NCBI GenBank assembly: GCA_007644065.1 | Contig: VJWN01000034.1 | Coordinates: forward strand, 185,247 to 249,246 | Reading direction: 5' to 3' | Source: Margaritispora aquatica | Lineage: Eukaryota; Ascomycota; Leotiomycetes; Helotiales; Discinellaceae | Length of the DNA stretch: 64,000 nt | In this document: one piece after another, positions 48,711-59,760 of the stretch | How positions within the stretch are numbered: position 1 is the first letter of the stretch | Layout of the letters: each line of letters opens with the position of its first letter | Position numbers and translations under genes: made by a program | Notes under the pieces: model-generated | What the model was told of the DNA's origin: nothing | Databases searched by the model: none | What the model saw: the letters and a program-made list of their open reading frames with translations, nothing else

Positions 48711-49322
48711 TTTGAGAGGTATAGAAGTTGTAAGGTAATCTGGTGACTGAAAGATTGGAACTAATTTTGTCTGTACTACAGATTCTAATCTTTCTGGCGG
48801 TTTTGAAGCTCAAAAGATAAAGAATACGGTTGATGATGAGGATGATGAAATTCTCGAAGAAAACGTAAATTTTGACGGAGCTTGATTCCACGGAAGCTAT
48901 CCCTAGCTCCCCACACTTACTCGAATACTAACTTATCGTCCCAAGAACCACTCTTGAAGCTTCTATCTTCCTAGGATATCTAAACGACAGAGGTGCGTCG
49001 GACTGATTATAATCTTGGGCCAGCATCCGTCGGAAGCCTTCCGAAGGAATCACTTCCGATTCAAGCGAGCCCCTGGCGAGTCTGCATGACATGCATGCAC
49101 ATTGCAGATTTTGGATGAGGTAAAATCAAGAAACAAATCAAGGAATCAATCGATTGGAAACTTCTTTCGGAGATCCGTTTGTTCAAATCTCCAAAAGCTT
49201 CACCCCAATGGCCAGGTGGGTGGAACATCACATGAGGATTATTTACCATGGTCAGCTGACTGACGACATTCATTGAATTTGTGCTATCAAATGAGTCCTA
49301 CTTAGCTAGACAGCCTTCTAAT
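48711..49322. other. Intergenic, promoter of the monooxygenase
   Basis: No gene. Holds the palindrome at 49030-49044 and a further half-site CTTCCGA at 49053-49059. Confidence 0.55.
49030..49044. promoter_or_regulatory. Palindrome TCGGAAG-C-CTTCCGA (CGG-N7-CCG), candidate regulator site
   Basis: Perfect 7-bp inverted repeat around one base, identical in both arms to 41831-41845. Lies 320 bp upstream of the monooxygenase ATG. Confidence 0.5.
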
Positions 49323-50308
49323 TCAGACCTCAATGAATCCCGTCCAAGCACCAGCAATACCCTGCCAATCCCTATCTAGCTCAAAATTGCCCCCTTCAAC
49401 CTCCACAACTTCCACATCACTCCTCAAACTCTTCACGAACGGGAAGAACTTCCATAATACATCATCTCTTGCACACATAAGCATGATCTTGACTTCTGGA
49501 TGCTTTTGCAGCTGTGAGTACAAGCCCAAAGAATCCTGAGCCCATACCGCTCCATATATAAGGTTTCGACCTCGCCAGGCACGGATGTGATCTATCGCCT
49601 CTCGCTGTAGAAGACTGAGGTCTGAGCCTATCCCCATGCCTAAAAACAAAGGAGAATCAGTTTCTGTTCGTTATGTCTTCAAGATCAAAGATAAAGGTGA
49701 TACAAGAGATGGTAAAGAGTGCAAGGACAGCACGACAAACCTCGTAAATACTCCCAAGTCTTAATCAAATGCCCACCCTCCCAAACAGGCTCATTAAACG
49801 GCTTAAAATAAACCTCTTTCATTGCTGCTCTCTCCTCCTCAGACATGACAGCCGGTCCAACGAGACAGATTGATTTGATCGAATCTGGGAACAGTACCGC
49901 CATCTCGAGAGCTAAACAGGCACCTGAGTGGTGGCCTATAATGTGAATTTTGTTCTTGCTTGCAACCTCGTTTCCATTCGTGAAGAGTCCAACCTCCACC
50001 AAAAAGCCAACAAAAACATCAATGAACCACCTCGTGCCTTTCGCTTCAATATCCTTGACATCAACAGGCGAAGGATCAAATGAGTTTCCGAAACCAGGCA
50101 TGTCTGGGGCGTAACAGGCATAGCCGAGTGAGGCATAGTGCGTCATCAAGGACACGTACGAGGCGGATGATGAGGCAGACTTGTGCAAGAAAAGGAGGGC
50201 GTTTGGCTTGCGAGGTGTGTCGCCAGAGGGAAGAGCATAGCGGTAGTGGATTTGCTGGGTTGGATTGGTGGTTGTGTAGGCTTTGAGGGTATGGGGTTGA
50301 GATGACAT
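49323..50308 (-). CDS. Alpha/beta hydrolase, small, possibly lacking the catalytic His
   Basis: Exons 50308-49741 and 49639-49323 (phase 1, GTTTGT donor, TTTTTAG acceptor), 294 aa. Fold features: LLFLHKSASSSASY (oxyanion strand), YACYAPDMPGFGNS, and the nucleophile elbow GHHSGA with Ser about 128; DDVLW probably holds the acid. At the place where a His is expected after the last strand the sequence reads EGGNFELDRDW without His, so activity may be altered or another His is used. Its place in the cluster resembles RutD-like hydrolases, which help spontaneous hydrolysis of pathway intermediates. A palindromic site lies 112 bp upstream. Confidence 0.86.
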
Positions 50309-50419
50309 TGTTGAAAGTGATTTTAATAATTCCTTTAAAGATAAGAGCTGTGGTTGTAAGACAATGAAACTAAAAATGAGTAGAGCATCAAGGAGATATA
50401 TCGAACATGACTGCAGGGA

Positions 50420-50436
50420 TCGGAAGAGCTTTCCGA
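50420..50436. promoter_or_regulatory. Palindrome TCGGAA-N5-TTCCGA (CGG-N9-CCG), candidate regulator site
   Basis: TCGGAAGAGCTTTCCGA, 6-bp arms identical to those at 41831 and 49030 but with 5-nt instead of 3-nt spacing. Lies 112 bp upstream of the hydrolase ATG. Confidence 0.45.
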
Positions 50437-50542
50437 AAGTCTAGATAGATATCCATTACACTAACTAATCATCAAGATTCAAGTCCACATACAAATCTAT
50501 TATTCAAGCCCTAAACATCTATCACACAGTCCTCTCAAGATT

Positions 50543-52481
50543 TCAATCACGAGCAGATCTCAAACTTGGGCTCACAGCCGCTTTCTCAGCATCTCTTGGT
50601 GTATTCGATCCACTCTCCGAAATACCCTGAATAATCTCATGTCCCTCGTTTCCAAATGCCTCTCTAACATATGGTCTTCCGGGTGGTGGTGAAATGAGGC
50701 AAATTATATAGTAGACTAACCCACCTCCAAGGAAACCAATGAACCAGGCTGCTTGGAAACATTTCAGCCAACCTGGAGCGAGCTTCGCACCACCTATTGC
50801 GACAACGAAACCAGCTAGAGGACATCAGCAGTGAGATCGAGAGGATGTTGGGAATACCTACGAAATGATGGGAAAATTCCCAATGTCCAAGCGAGAAATG
50901 CACGCCAATGCAAGCCGAAGGTGAACCAGTAGATCGAGGATGAGTTGCCAACATACAGATCGGGTACCTTCCAGTTCCTCCTTCGAACAATCCAGCTGTT
51001 ATCGTTAGTGGCTATATCTCAAAGTGATGGACTACTTACAAGTCAACAGCATTAATAGCCGCAAGAGGCGAAACAAACATTCCAAAAGAATTCAACACCG
51101 TGATAAAAGTACCAGGCGAATTCACAAATCTCCAAGGATTTATCAAATACCCAACAAAGCACATAATCAAACTTCCTCTCTTGACATCGATCCAACGTGG
51201 GGCAATAGAAGCGAGATCCATTCCTGCTGCAACCGAATTTTGAACTAAATTGACACTGACTTGACTCCAGAAAAAGCCCATTCCAGCAAAGAAGCATCCT
51301 GCTCTGGTTTTGGCATCATAGTTATTGGTGAGTAAGAACTCGAGAAGTTGAATTGGCTGCCAGATTTCTCGGCCGTACATGTTTTTCACAGCTGAAGTAG
51401 CGAAGACGCCTAACATGGCTGTTATGGTGATTGTGAGCGGGACAGTGATAAGCTGATGAAGCATAGGAGCACGTTTTGTTTTGGCATAACGTGTCCAATC
51501 TGCTTGTCGAATGGCAGAGCCTGTCCATGCACCGGCGACAGAAGAGACTGCTTGAAGCATACGAAATGATCGTTCACTATTGAAATCAGCCATGAATTTT
51601 GAAGTCTCTAGGTGTACTTACGCGCCAGCAATCTCTTTCTTTGGTCCTAAAACAGAAGCGCCACCATTTGCTGCTACTGCCCAGACGAAAAGTCCAACCA
51701 TAGTGGTGATGGAAGCTCCAAAGGCCCACCAGAGATATTTGTGGTACCTGGTGGGATGAACCAACATCAAAGGAGTGAAGAAGATGATGTAGATCACAAA
51801 TCCGATCAACTCGTTGGTCGTTATTGCTGCAGAAAGAGGAAGTGTATTGGCCATATGCTGGAAAGAGGGGAATATGCTTGAAAGGACTACTTTTACAGCA
51901 AGTCCACCCCAATAAGCTTGAATTCCGAAGCTGTAATTGTTAGCTTTGCTGAATTGACGACGAAGCTGACATACTAGATGAAATTGACAAAGCATTTAAG
52001 CATGACGACAAAGTATGAGCCGTACATTCCAAACGCAGCTCTACTCATCATCGGAAATCCTAGATGATATTGCACCTAAACCATTAGCTTCATTCACTTG
52101 AAGCTTGAAAAACATACACCTGGTTCTCCACAAATGAAAGCAATCATTCCAGCTATGGTTGATCCTATGAGTACCATTCCTACAGCTTCACCTGCTGTAA
52201 GACCATTGGCAAGATTACTAGATCCTAAAGACCAAGCTGATGAATTTACTGCTGCCGCGATCCTATAATGTTAACAAGTCTCAATTTTCTTGGATATGAT
52301 CTTACCAGAAGCCAAAATAACCCCTCTTTGTGTAATTCCTCTCCTCAGGTGGTGCCGGAATAATATCTTGGTTTGTCCATCTATTGAAAGTCTTTTCATC
52401 TTGCCCTTCCTGCTTCACTTCCCATGAAGTGAAAGTTCTTGGGATATGAGCTCGATGGCCTCTCCAAGTGAGCGAAACCAT
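50543..52481 (-). CDS. NCS1 family permease (nucleobase/allantoin/vitamin-type)
   Basis: Seven exons: 52481-52306, 52262-52118, 52075-51975, 51930-51622, 51576-51040, 50995-50862 and 50814-50543; all borders GT-AG and the frame stays open, 557 aa. The short N-terminal cytosolic part (NRWTNQDIIPAPPEERNY) and about 12 TM segments follow the NCS1 plan. Family motifs include HLGFPMMSRAAFGMYGS, FGIQAYWGG, IRQADWTRYAK and NPWRFVNSPGTF. NCS1 carriers import uracil, cytosine, allantoin, hydantoins, thiamine, nicotinate-type or pyridoxine-type compounds; which one is not evident. Divergent from the flavin reductase gene; presumably the uptake step of the cluster. Confidence 0.94.
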
Positions 52482-52884
52482 TTTGAAGATTGTTAATTGA
52501 GAGACTTGCAAATTACTATTCAGGATACATGGCTATAATATAGATCTACATAGATTTGATAGATTTGAGGACGTTGACCATCCGACTGCATAGCCGAGCT
52601 GCTATCTCATCCCAAGTCCTTGGTTTCGAAACAAGTTTGGCTTGTAGTACCCAAGTTCCTGGAGAATCATCGGGAGAGATTCCGATGGGATCTCTCGAGT
52701 GCTGATGGAAGATAACAAGATGTAGATAACAAGAGTGGGTTGATGACATTTGTGGGGCTCGCTTCTGTCTGGGGTACTGATGATCGGGAGCCCAGTCGGA
52801 TATCAATACCATGTCGTTGAATATTGTTTATCTCGGTGACTATCTCAATGATGGTTCAAAGTTGCAGTCGATTCTAATTCTTCA
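52482..52884. promoter_or_regulatory. Divergent promoter of NCS1 permease and flavin reductase with weak palindrome
   Basis: 403 bp between divergent ATGs. At 52670-52685 it holds ATCGG-GAGAGATT-CCGAT-type symmetry (CGG-N8-CCG at 52671-52684), a weaker relative of the three TCGGAA/TTCCGA palindromes. No gene seen. Confidence 0.4.
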
Positions 52885-53760
52885 ATGGCTTCAAACGACC
52901 TGTTAGAAGCAACAGACAAAGAATCTTTGGTGAAAAGAAACCCTCATGCCGATTTCCCTTCTGTCCAAGCATCAAGACCAGACTATGTTGCATCCCAATC
53001 TTGGATTCCAAGTAAAACACCAAATCCAACATGGCAACCAGGTGATGGCGCCTCGTTTGCAGGGTGGGAGCATAATACAATTACAATCAATCCAAACTCG
53101 CCAGACCGAACAATCAACCAAAACTACAAACTCATGATATCCTCAACTGTACCTCGACCAATCGCACTTGTAAGCACAGTCTCACCATGTGGCTCATGTC
53201 AGAATCTCGCGCCCTTTTCGTACTTCAACAACGTCGCGAATGATCCACCACTTTACAGCATATCCTTCCATGGCGAAGAGGCAAACGATAGTCTTAGGAA
53301 TCTTCTTGAAACCAAGGAATTGTGCATTAGCATTGTAAGCGATTGGTTTTTGGAAGCTGCAAACTTCACATCTGTCAATGCCCCGCCTAAAGTCTCGGAA
53401 TGGCAACTCTCGGGTTTGACTCCACGGAAGAGTGAGATGGTTAAGGCTCCTTGGGTGGGAGAGGCTGCTTTCAGTATAGAGTGCAAATTGCATAGTTTTC
53501 AGACGATATATTCGAAAACGCTTGATGAAGGTGGGCAGCCGAAAAGATCAGCAACTCTGGCGTTGGTAGAGGCAGTCATGTTCCATGTAAGAGAAGACGC
53601 TATTGATGAGAAGAGAGAGACTGTTGATATCAAGATCTTGAGACCGGTGTGGAGGGGAGGAGGGATTGTATATGGGTCGTGTTTTGGTGGATGGGAGACT
53701 CCTCGTCCGGAGCCCTTTCGACTTCTGAGAGAGATAGGAAAGACATTCGTCAGTCGGTAA
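52885..53760 (+). CDS. Flavin reductase-like FMN-binding split-barrel protein
   Basis: Single exon, 291 aa, ATG at 52885. After an 80-residue leader come the flavin_reduct motifs YKLMISSTVPRPIALVSTV, NLAPFSYFNNVANDPPLYSI and KELCISIVSDWFLEAANFTS, typical of fungal members of this fold. Proteins of this type reduce FMN with NAD(P)H and feed it to two-component monooxygenases; here the partner would be the luciferase-like enzyme 4 kb away. Divergent from the NCS1 permease. The pairing is inferred from context. Confidence 0.92.
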   Translation: MASNDLLEATDKESLVKRNPHADFPSVQASRPDYVASQSWIPSKTPNPTWQPGDGASFAGWEHNTITINPNSPDRTINQNYKLMISSTVPRPIALVSTVSPCGSCQNLAPFSYFNNVANDPPLYSISFHGEEANDSLRNLLETKELCISIVSDWFLEAANFTSVNAPPKVSEWQLSGLTPRKSEMVKAPWVGEAAFSIECKLHSFQTIYSKTLDEGGQPKRSATLALVEAVMFHVREDAIDEKRETVDIKILRPVWRGGGIVYGSCFGGWETPRPEPFRLLREIGKTFVSR

Positions 53761-54032
53761 GATGCATTTAAGAATAAGACAATTATCAGTATAAGTGATA
53801 TGAGATATCCCTTGAATTCCAGCTTGTCGGCGGTTTGGGTTGTTTCTGTCTCAGATCTCGTGTTTAGAAAATTATACTTGAATCCTGAGTGATAAAACTT
53901 TGCATTCCGATGGTTCTTGATTCCATACTATTAGATCTCGCTTGCCAAATTACATATTTTTGCCTTATCCAACGCCTATTCAAGTAACCTGCCACTCCAA
54001 AATATCAACATCCAAACCCAATATCAAAAGTT

Positions 54033-55016
54033 TCACAACATATGGCTCATCTTCTCAATCTTCGTTTTCAAATATCCCTCCACTTCCGCGCTCCTAATAC
54101 CTCCCTGTCCCCTCCACGCCAACGGGACCATAGGAACCACCTCTTTCACTTTGATCTCTTGATTAGGGCCTTCCACGGCGCGGACCTTGTCAGGATTATT
54201 TGTCATAAGGCGGATATCTTTTTGCCCCAGATCCAGCAGCATAGCGGTAGCGAGCCCATAGCTCCTTCCATCGGCGGGATGGTTCAGTAACAAGTTTGCT
54301 TCGACAGTATCCGACCCAAGATCTTGAAGGTTATATGCCTTGAGCTTCTCTCCGAGGCCAATTCCACGTCCCTCCTGTCGCAAGTAAATTATGATGCCTC
54401 CATTACCAGGGGATCCCATCAGGTGAGCACTCTCATCAAGTTGCTCACCGCAATCACAGCGTGCAGACCAGACTGTTTCGCCAGTGTAGCATTCCGAATG
54501 GATGCGTACCAGTGGAGCTTTATCACCGCAATTGTGCTGTGAACAGTCGTGCGAGTGAGACTCTTTTCGTCCAGGGTAGAGTTTTCCTGTGTATGCTCCA
54601 CGAATAAAGCGCTCCATTTCCGTCTCCCCGGAGCGTGTTGCATCGAGCGACTTGCTTCTAATGTCATTCCCGAAAACGATCGCAAGGTGCTCCTTTTTAT
54701 CGATGTTGTTTTTGTAGAGATGAAGAAACATCTCAGTGCCGTTTGTAGTTGGAATTCTTGCTCGTACAACACAGGAGACTTCGGGCAGAACTGTACTTTC
54801 ACTGGAGCTTGGTGTTTGATTCTCAATCAGAGGCGATAAAGGGTGATTGACTACGGAGGCATGATGGCGAGTGCTCTTCCTGGGTCCGAATGAAGGTCGT
54901 GAAAAGGTTCCATGTAGACGTGTGCAGATGGGAGTAAGCTGTGATGTATTTCTTGGTGCTTTGACTGCCACGCCTTTGCATATGCCGAGCGCCTTTCTTT
55001 GGGGTGTGGAGAACAT
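54033..55016 (-). CDS. RIB1: GTP cyclohydrolase II, riboflavin biosynthesis (RIB1/RibA type)
   Basis: Single exon, 327 aa. The catalytic core is unmistakable: [20 protein letters not shown] (zinc ligands C-x10-C-x-C), [39 protein letters not shown] and LMTNNPDKV. It converts GTP to 2,5-diamino-6-ribosylamino-4(3H)-pyrimidinone phosphate, formate and pyrophosphate, the first step to FMN/FAD. An N-terminal extension of about 100 residues with a Ser/Arg-rich start is common in fungal forms. The motifs fit RIB1 rather than the diverged URC1 uracil-catabolism homologue. It adjoins an FMN-dependent monooxygenase cluster, but no TCGGAA/TTCCGA site was seen upstream. Confidence 0.95.
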   Translation of the reverse strand: MFSTPQRKALGICKGVAVKAPRNTSQLTPICTRLHGTFSRPSFGPRKSTRHHASVVNHPLSPLIENQTPSSSESTVLPEVSCVVRARIPTTNGTEMFLHLYKNNIDKKEHLAIVFGNDIRSKSLDATRSGETEMERFIRGAYTGKLYPGRKESHSHDCSQHNCGDKAPLVRIHSECYTGETVWSARCDCGEQLDESAHLMGSPGNGGIIIYLRQEGRGIGLGEKLKAYNLQDLGSDTVEANLLLNHPADGRSYGLATAMLLDLGQKDIRLMTNNPDKVRAVEGPNQEIKVKEVVPMVPLAWRGQGGIRSAEVEGYLKTKIEKMSHML

Positions 55017-55633
55017 TATGAATGAGATGTTTAGAGTCTTGAAGTTTGCTTTGGATTATTCAAACCTATGAGGACTTCTGATCTTATGTAGTCTCACTTT
55101 CCAACCAGGACCCTTCCCCTATTTGCTTCCTTCGTCAGGCACGGAGTGACTCTCAAGCCATGCCTCAACCTAGCTCATCTCCATTCCATAACTTCGTTCA
55201 CGCTGTCCCGAGAAATCACTTCCAACTCACCGCTGTCTCAGCCTCAAGCACTTGTAATTATTAATTGACAATACCAAAATGGAGATGTGAAAGTGTTAGT
55301 TTGCTCCAGGCCGCAAGAGAACGCCACAGACTGAATCAATGGGCTGAACGCCCAGATACGAAGCGAGGTGGGGTTTGCAGCCCGTTCTCGGCTACCAAAT
55401 CGGCTCTGACTCCGTGGCTTCGGTTCTCATCATTCGTGCTTGCTGTTCATCCATCGCTTAGGTATCGTGGTAGAAGGTCCCCCGCACAGATGCTCTCGTC
55501 TATTCTAGGCGGTCTTTCAAATTAGATTTGGATATTTTTTTTTACAGTATTATTTTTATTCTGCGTGATCTTATTTCATCATTGGTAGAGGCATTCTAGG
55601 GGCACAGACTCCCATGCTGTTGGTAACGCGTCC
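55017..55633. other. Intergenic between RIB1 promoter and PsuG 3' end
   Basis: No gene seen; in particular no PfkB-type pseudouridine kinase segment follows PsuG here. Confidence 0.55.
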
Positions 55634-56907
55634 TCAACACGCCTCGACCCCCTCCTTTCTACACTTGGATAATTCAGCCGCCACTCTAGCAGCCCGTGCA
55701 ATATTCCCCTCAAGCATCGCTCGGTTCGCAGGTATACTTGTGTCTGATGTACGCTCCTTGATTTTTGCGAGTATGAAAGGGGTGTTTTTTGAGCCGTGAA
55801 TGCCTTGATCCGCTGCCTCTTGAACTGCAAGGTCGATAACTGACTTTAGATCTGAAGCTGGTATTGAGTGGTTGGCGGGAATCGGATTGGCAAATAAAAT
55901 GCCTGAAGATATTCCAAGAAGGCGTTGGGCATCTGGAGCTATTAGTATAGTCAATTGAAACTTTGGGAATCAACTTACAAATAACCGCCGCTGCTTCTTT
56001 CTCATCTTGGATCACCGTGGGACTTTCAACATCACTATCCCGAGAATAAAAAGATGGAAACTTAATACTCCCTGAGCGACCATCAGCGAATGTACTGACA
56101 CAAACTCCTTGAGTCTCAAGAAACTCTAATGTCCGAGGGAGATCTAAGAAGTTCTTGCATCCGCTGGCTATCACTGTCACTGCAGTTCTTCCAAGTTCGG
56201 TGAGATCTGCGGAGATGTCCATTGAGCTTTCTACTCCTCGGTGTACGCCTCCCAGACCACCAGTACCGAAAACCTCGATTCCTGCCATGTTTGCAAGTAC
56301 CTTCGCATTTAAGTCAGTTATTTTCCTCCAATAAGTGGAAGAAATCGCGATGTGAATAGTGTGATAATGACTGAGAAAAAGGGTAGTCGTCTTCAGTCTT
56401 TGAAACGTGGTACCTTCTTAAGGAAATTGATTTACCATAGTCCCAGAAATCGTGGTGCCACCCTGGATCATCTTTCCAGCCAGTCCCTAAATCTATTCGT
56501 CAATGCTGTCCGCAAAGGCACAGAGGTCTACATACCAATCCAACAATCATCGACAGATCTCTCCTCGAGACTTTCATCGCATTTCCGTGCGTCGAAGCAA
56601 GCCTAATCAGACTATGCTCCGACATACCAACATTGGCGACACCATCAATGATCCCAATCGTCGCCGGTACAGCTCCGTTTTCTCGTACCACTGCCTCCAA
56701 GCAGAGTGCAAGGTCGACATTTTGTTCGTAGGGGTAGCCGTGAGTGTATATTGTGCTTTCCAAGGCCACCACAGGCCGGCCAGTCGCTACTGCATCACGA
56801 ACTTCTTCAGATACACGAAAAACACGTGAATCATACTTCCGAAGGACAAACTTTGCCGAGGTGGAATTAGAGCTAAATCGTGCAATTTTGCCAAAAACTG
56901 ATCGCAT
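55634..56907 (-). CDS. Pseudouridine-5'-phosphate glycosidase (PsuG/IndA family), free-standing
   Basis: Exons 56907-56536, 56486-56436 (17 codons), 56300-55979 and 55938-55634, 349 aa. The N-terminus (MRSVFGKIARFSS) looks like a mitochondrial presequence. Family motifs: VVALESTIYTHG (catalytic Glu), GLAGKMIQGGTTISGTM, EVFGTGGLGGVHRG, VIASGCKNFLDLPRTLEFLE (catalytic Lys region), FANPIPANHSIP (Asn) and the alanine-rich end. It cleaves pseudouridine 5'-phosphate to uracil and ribose 5-phosphate, reversibly. Many fungal homologues are fused to a PfkB pseudouridine kinase, but this protein ends cleanly after the glycosidase domain. It is tandem with RIB1. Confidence 0.93.
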
Positions 56908-57586
56908 CTTGATTATTTGAAAGTTGCCACGGATAGCAAAATCCACCTCGAGAAGAAGACATCTTTAGACACGGATCCCGGCATTGGAATGTCTCAATAC
57001 ACTCGTCGTCTAGAAGAGCTGCTGCCACTGTTTCAATAGTGGGTCCACCCTTGTTCCTTTGCAGCCTCCACAGACTCCGTGGCCCTGGAATCGGATTGTG
57101 GGGAGTCTTGAAAAAGTTAAATTCAATCGCGGAACGCACGCCACAATTACGCGAGCACCTAAAGCAATCTACCCCCGAGCCGCTGGGATTTTTCTTTTTT
57201 TGCATTCGGAGCGTCCGGTGCTAACCTTGAGACGATGATTACCCTTTTGTATAGAGTCATGCAGCTGCAGCTGAATCTCCTTCTGCCGATCAATTTCCAT
57301 TTGGGCATCTATTTCTGTCTCAATTATCCAAACGTGGTATGTTAACCGTCTGTGCTGTTATGGAGATAAGCATGCGGCTGGAATTTGGGATCGGATAACT
57401 CTGCGGAGGCATCACCGGACACTGTTGCTGCGTCCTGTTTTCTCCTTGCTTGACGACGCTTTGCACAGCTCGCCTCTTGTAGTCCTACAACATTATGAGT
57501 TATTAGCTGTATCTCAGATTTTCTTCAGCTTCTTTGCCATTTACTTTGATGAGTTTTGGTATTCTTACCTAATTTCCTAAAAAGAC
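56908..57586. other. Intergenic, divergent promoters of PsuG and the DHA2 exporter
   Basis: No gene seen. Confidence 0.5.
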
Positions 57587-59524
57587 ATGGATCTTCCTTC
57601 TCTACCACGGACCTGCCAGCCAGTTCATCCATTCGAAGGCTCGGACATCACACTCGTTGATAACCATACACGCTCCAAAGAGGCACAAATCCAGCCGTTC
57701 CAGCACGATGAACCTCAAAAGCGAAGCAAAGTCCAACTGATCGCCATTTTATTCGCTCTTTATGTTGGTGCTTCACATCTGTATCAAGCTGTTCGCTGAC
57801 ACGACCAGCTCTCTCTCTTCCTTCCAGCTCTTGACCAAAGTATCGTCGCAACTGCTGTGCCTACAATTGCATTAGATCTCAAATCCTCGAAGGGATATGT
57901 CTGGATTGGATCTGCCTACCTGCTTGCTATGGCGGCAGGAGGTCCGATATGGTCAAGTATTTCGGATATCTTTGGTCGCAAGCCAATATTACTTTCTGCA
58001 ATGTTATTGTTCCTTGTTAGCTCAATTGTTTGTGCGCTGGCGAATAGTATGGAGATGCTCATTTTTGGGAGAGTTCTCCAGGGCATCGCTGGAGGTGGAC
58101 TAGTACAGTTGGTAAATATCATTATTTCAGATTTGTTCAGCGTTCGGCAAGTTTTCCACTACTGTCTATTGGCCTCTGCTGACTTAGACCAGAGACCGCA
58201 GTCTATACTTTGGACTCTTGGAAGTCATTTGGCTAGTTGCTGGCGGACTTGGACCAGTTCTTGGTGGTGTTTTCACCCAGTTGATGTCGTGGCGGTGGTG
58301 CTTCTGGATAAATTTGTAAGTTCTATGGGATGTTCAACACCGGAAAGCGACTCACTGCCACCTAGACCATTGTCTGGAGCTGCTTTTATCTTACTCGTCT
58401 TCTTCTTGGATGTACATCACCCAAAGACTCCGCTCTGGAAAGGTTTAAAGACGATTGATTGGCTTGGAAGTGCCACTATTATCAGTTCCACTACAACGCT
58501 GTTCTTGGGCTTGAACCTTGGAGGTGTCTATTATTCGTGAGTTTACACCGCTATGGTGGCATGACTGTAACTAAATTGTATCTAGCTGGAGATCGACTCA
58601 GGTTGTTTGTCTCCTTACCTTCGGTGCCGTCTTGTTCGCACTTTTTATCTGCGCAGAGAAAAAAGCGCAACGTCCTCTGATTCCATTGAAACTTCTTTCA
58701 AACAAATCAAACGTAGCCAGCTTGCTTGTCGGTCTATTTCATAGCATGGTATGCTCTCTCTTCATTTCACCTTATATGTGCTAACTACCCAGGTGTATTT
58801 GGCACAAGAATACTACATGCCACTTTACTTTCAATCCGCACTCGGCTCCTCTCCCATTGTTTCTGGGGCTCTTGTCTTACCTATCATTGCCACAGAAGCT
58901 ATCATGGGAATTGTCGCTGGGGTTGTTATTCATTCAACGGGTCGCTATCTTGAGCTCACATACTTTGGCTGCGTCCTAATGACAATTGGGGTCGGATTAT
59001 GCGCTCTCTTTACAGCCACTTCCCCTTGGAGTCTGATCATTCCCATTGAGATTCTTGCCGGGATTGGCTCTGGGTGTCTTTTTCAGACTCCAATGATTGC
59101 CCTTCACGCATTTGTTAGTCAGGCAGACACTGCATCTGCGACATCAACCTTAGGATTCATTCGCAATGTTGCGACAGCTCTTTCGCTTGTTCTTGGAGGG
59201 GTGGTATTTCAAAATAGCATGGATGCACAGGTTCCGGCATTGCTAGCACAAGGAGTTTCAAAATCAGTGACTGACCTACTAGGAAATGGTGCAGCAGCAG
59301 CCAATATCATGGTAACTGTTGGGATTTCGGATGTTAAGCAAAAGATGGCAGTGAAAAATGCTTTTGCTGGTAGTTTGAAGAATATGTGGGTTATGTACGC
59401 GTGTTTGAGTGGCGCCTCAATTATTGCGTGTTTATTTATAAAGAAAGGAGTCCTGAATAAGGAGCATAGAGAGACCAGAACTGGGCTAGGAGATGTGGAG
59501 GCAAAGGAGTGGGCGGAGATTTAG
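57587..59524 (+). CDS. MFS drug/metabolite exporter, DHA2 (14-TM) type
   Basis: Exons 57587-57763, 57809-58146, 58193-58315, 58366-58536, 58586-58748 and 58793-59524, 567 aa. Intron 2 has a GC donor (GTTCG|GCAAGT) and restores SVRDRSLYFGLLEVIW, the loop consensus of the family. Other motifs: LPALDQSIVATAVPTIA in TM1, SDIFGRKPILL, GRVLQGIAGGGLVQL and SWRWCFWINLPLSGAAF. DHA2 proteins export drugs or secondary metabolites by proton antiport. Followed on the same strand by a methyltransferase; no PKS or NRPS core gene is present in the window. Confidence 0.93.
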
Positions 59525-59760
59525 ACTTGATTGAATAAACTACCATAGCTTTCCCTAATTTCGCTCTAGCTCAAGCTCCACATTCAGCCGACTCCTCGAA
59601 GCTTTTAGACGACGCTGTGATCCCAGCTAGGAGACTATAGCCGTACGCTGCATTTTCCTCCGGACCTATTTTACGCCACCATCATGCCGTCTCCTTGGAG
59701 CGGCCCTTAAAATAAAGACATGTCTGCTCTTTAAAGATGCAAATGTGTGACACGACAACA

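Noticed and set aside
54033..55016. URC1-type uracil catabolism protein instead of RIB1
   Set aside because: All GTP cyclohydrolase II motifs and zinc ligands are canonical and closely match RIB1.
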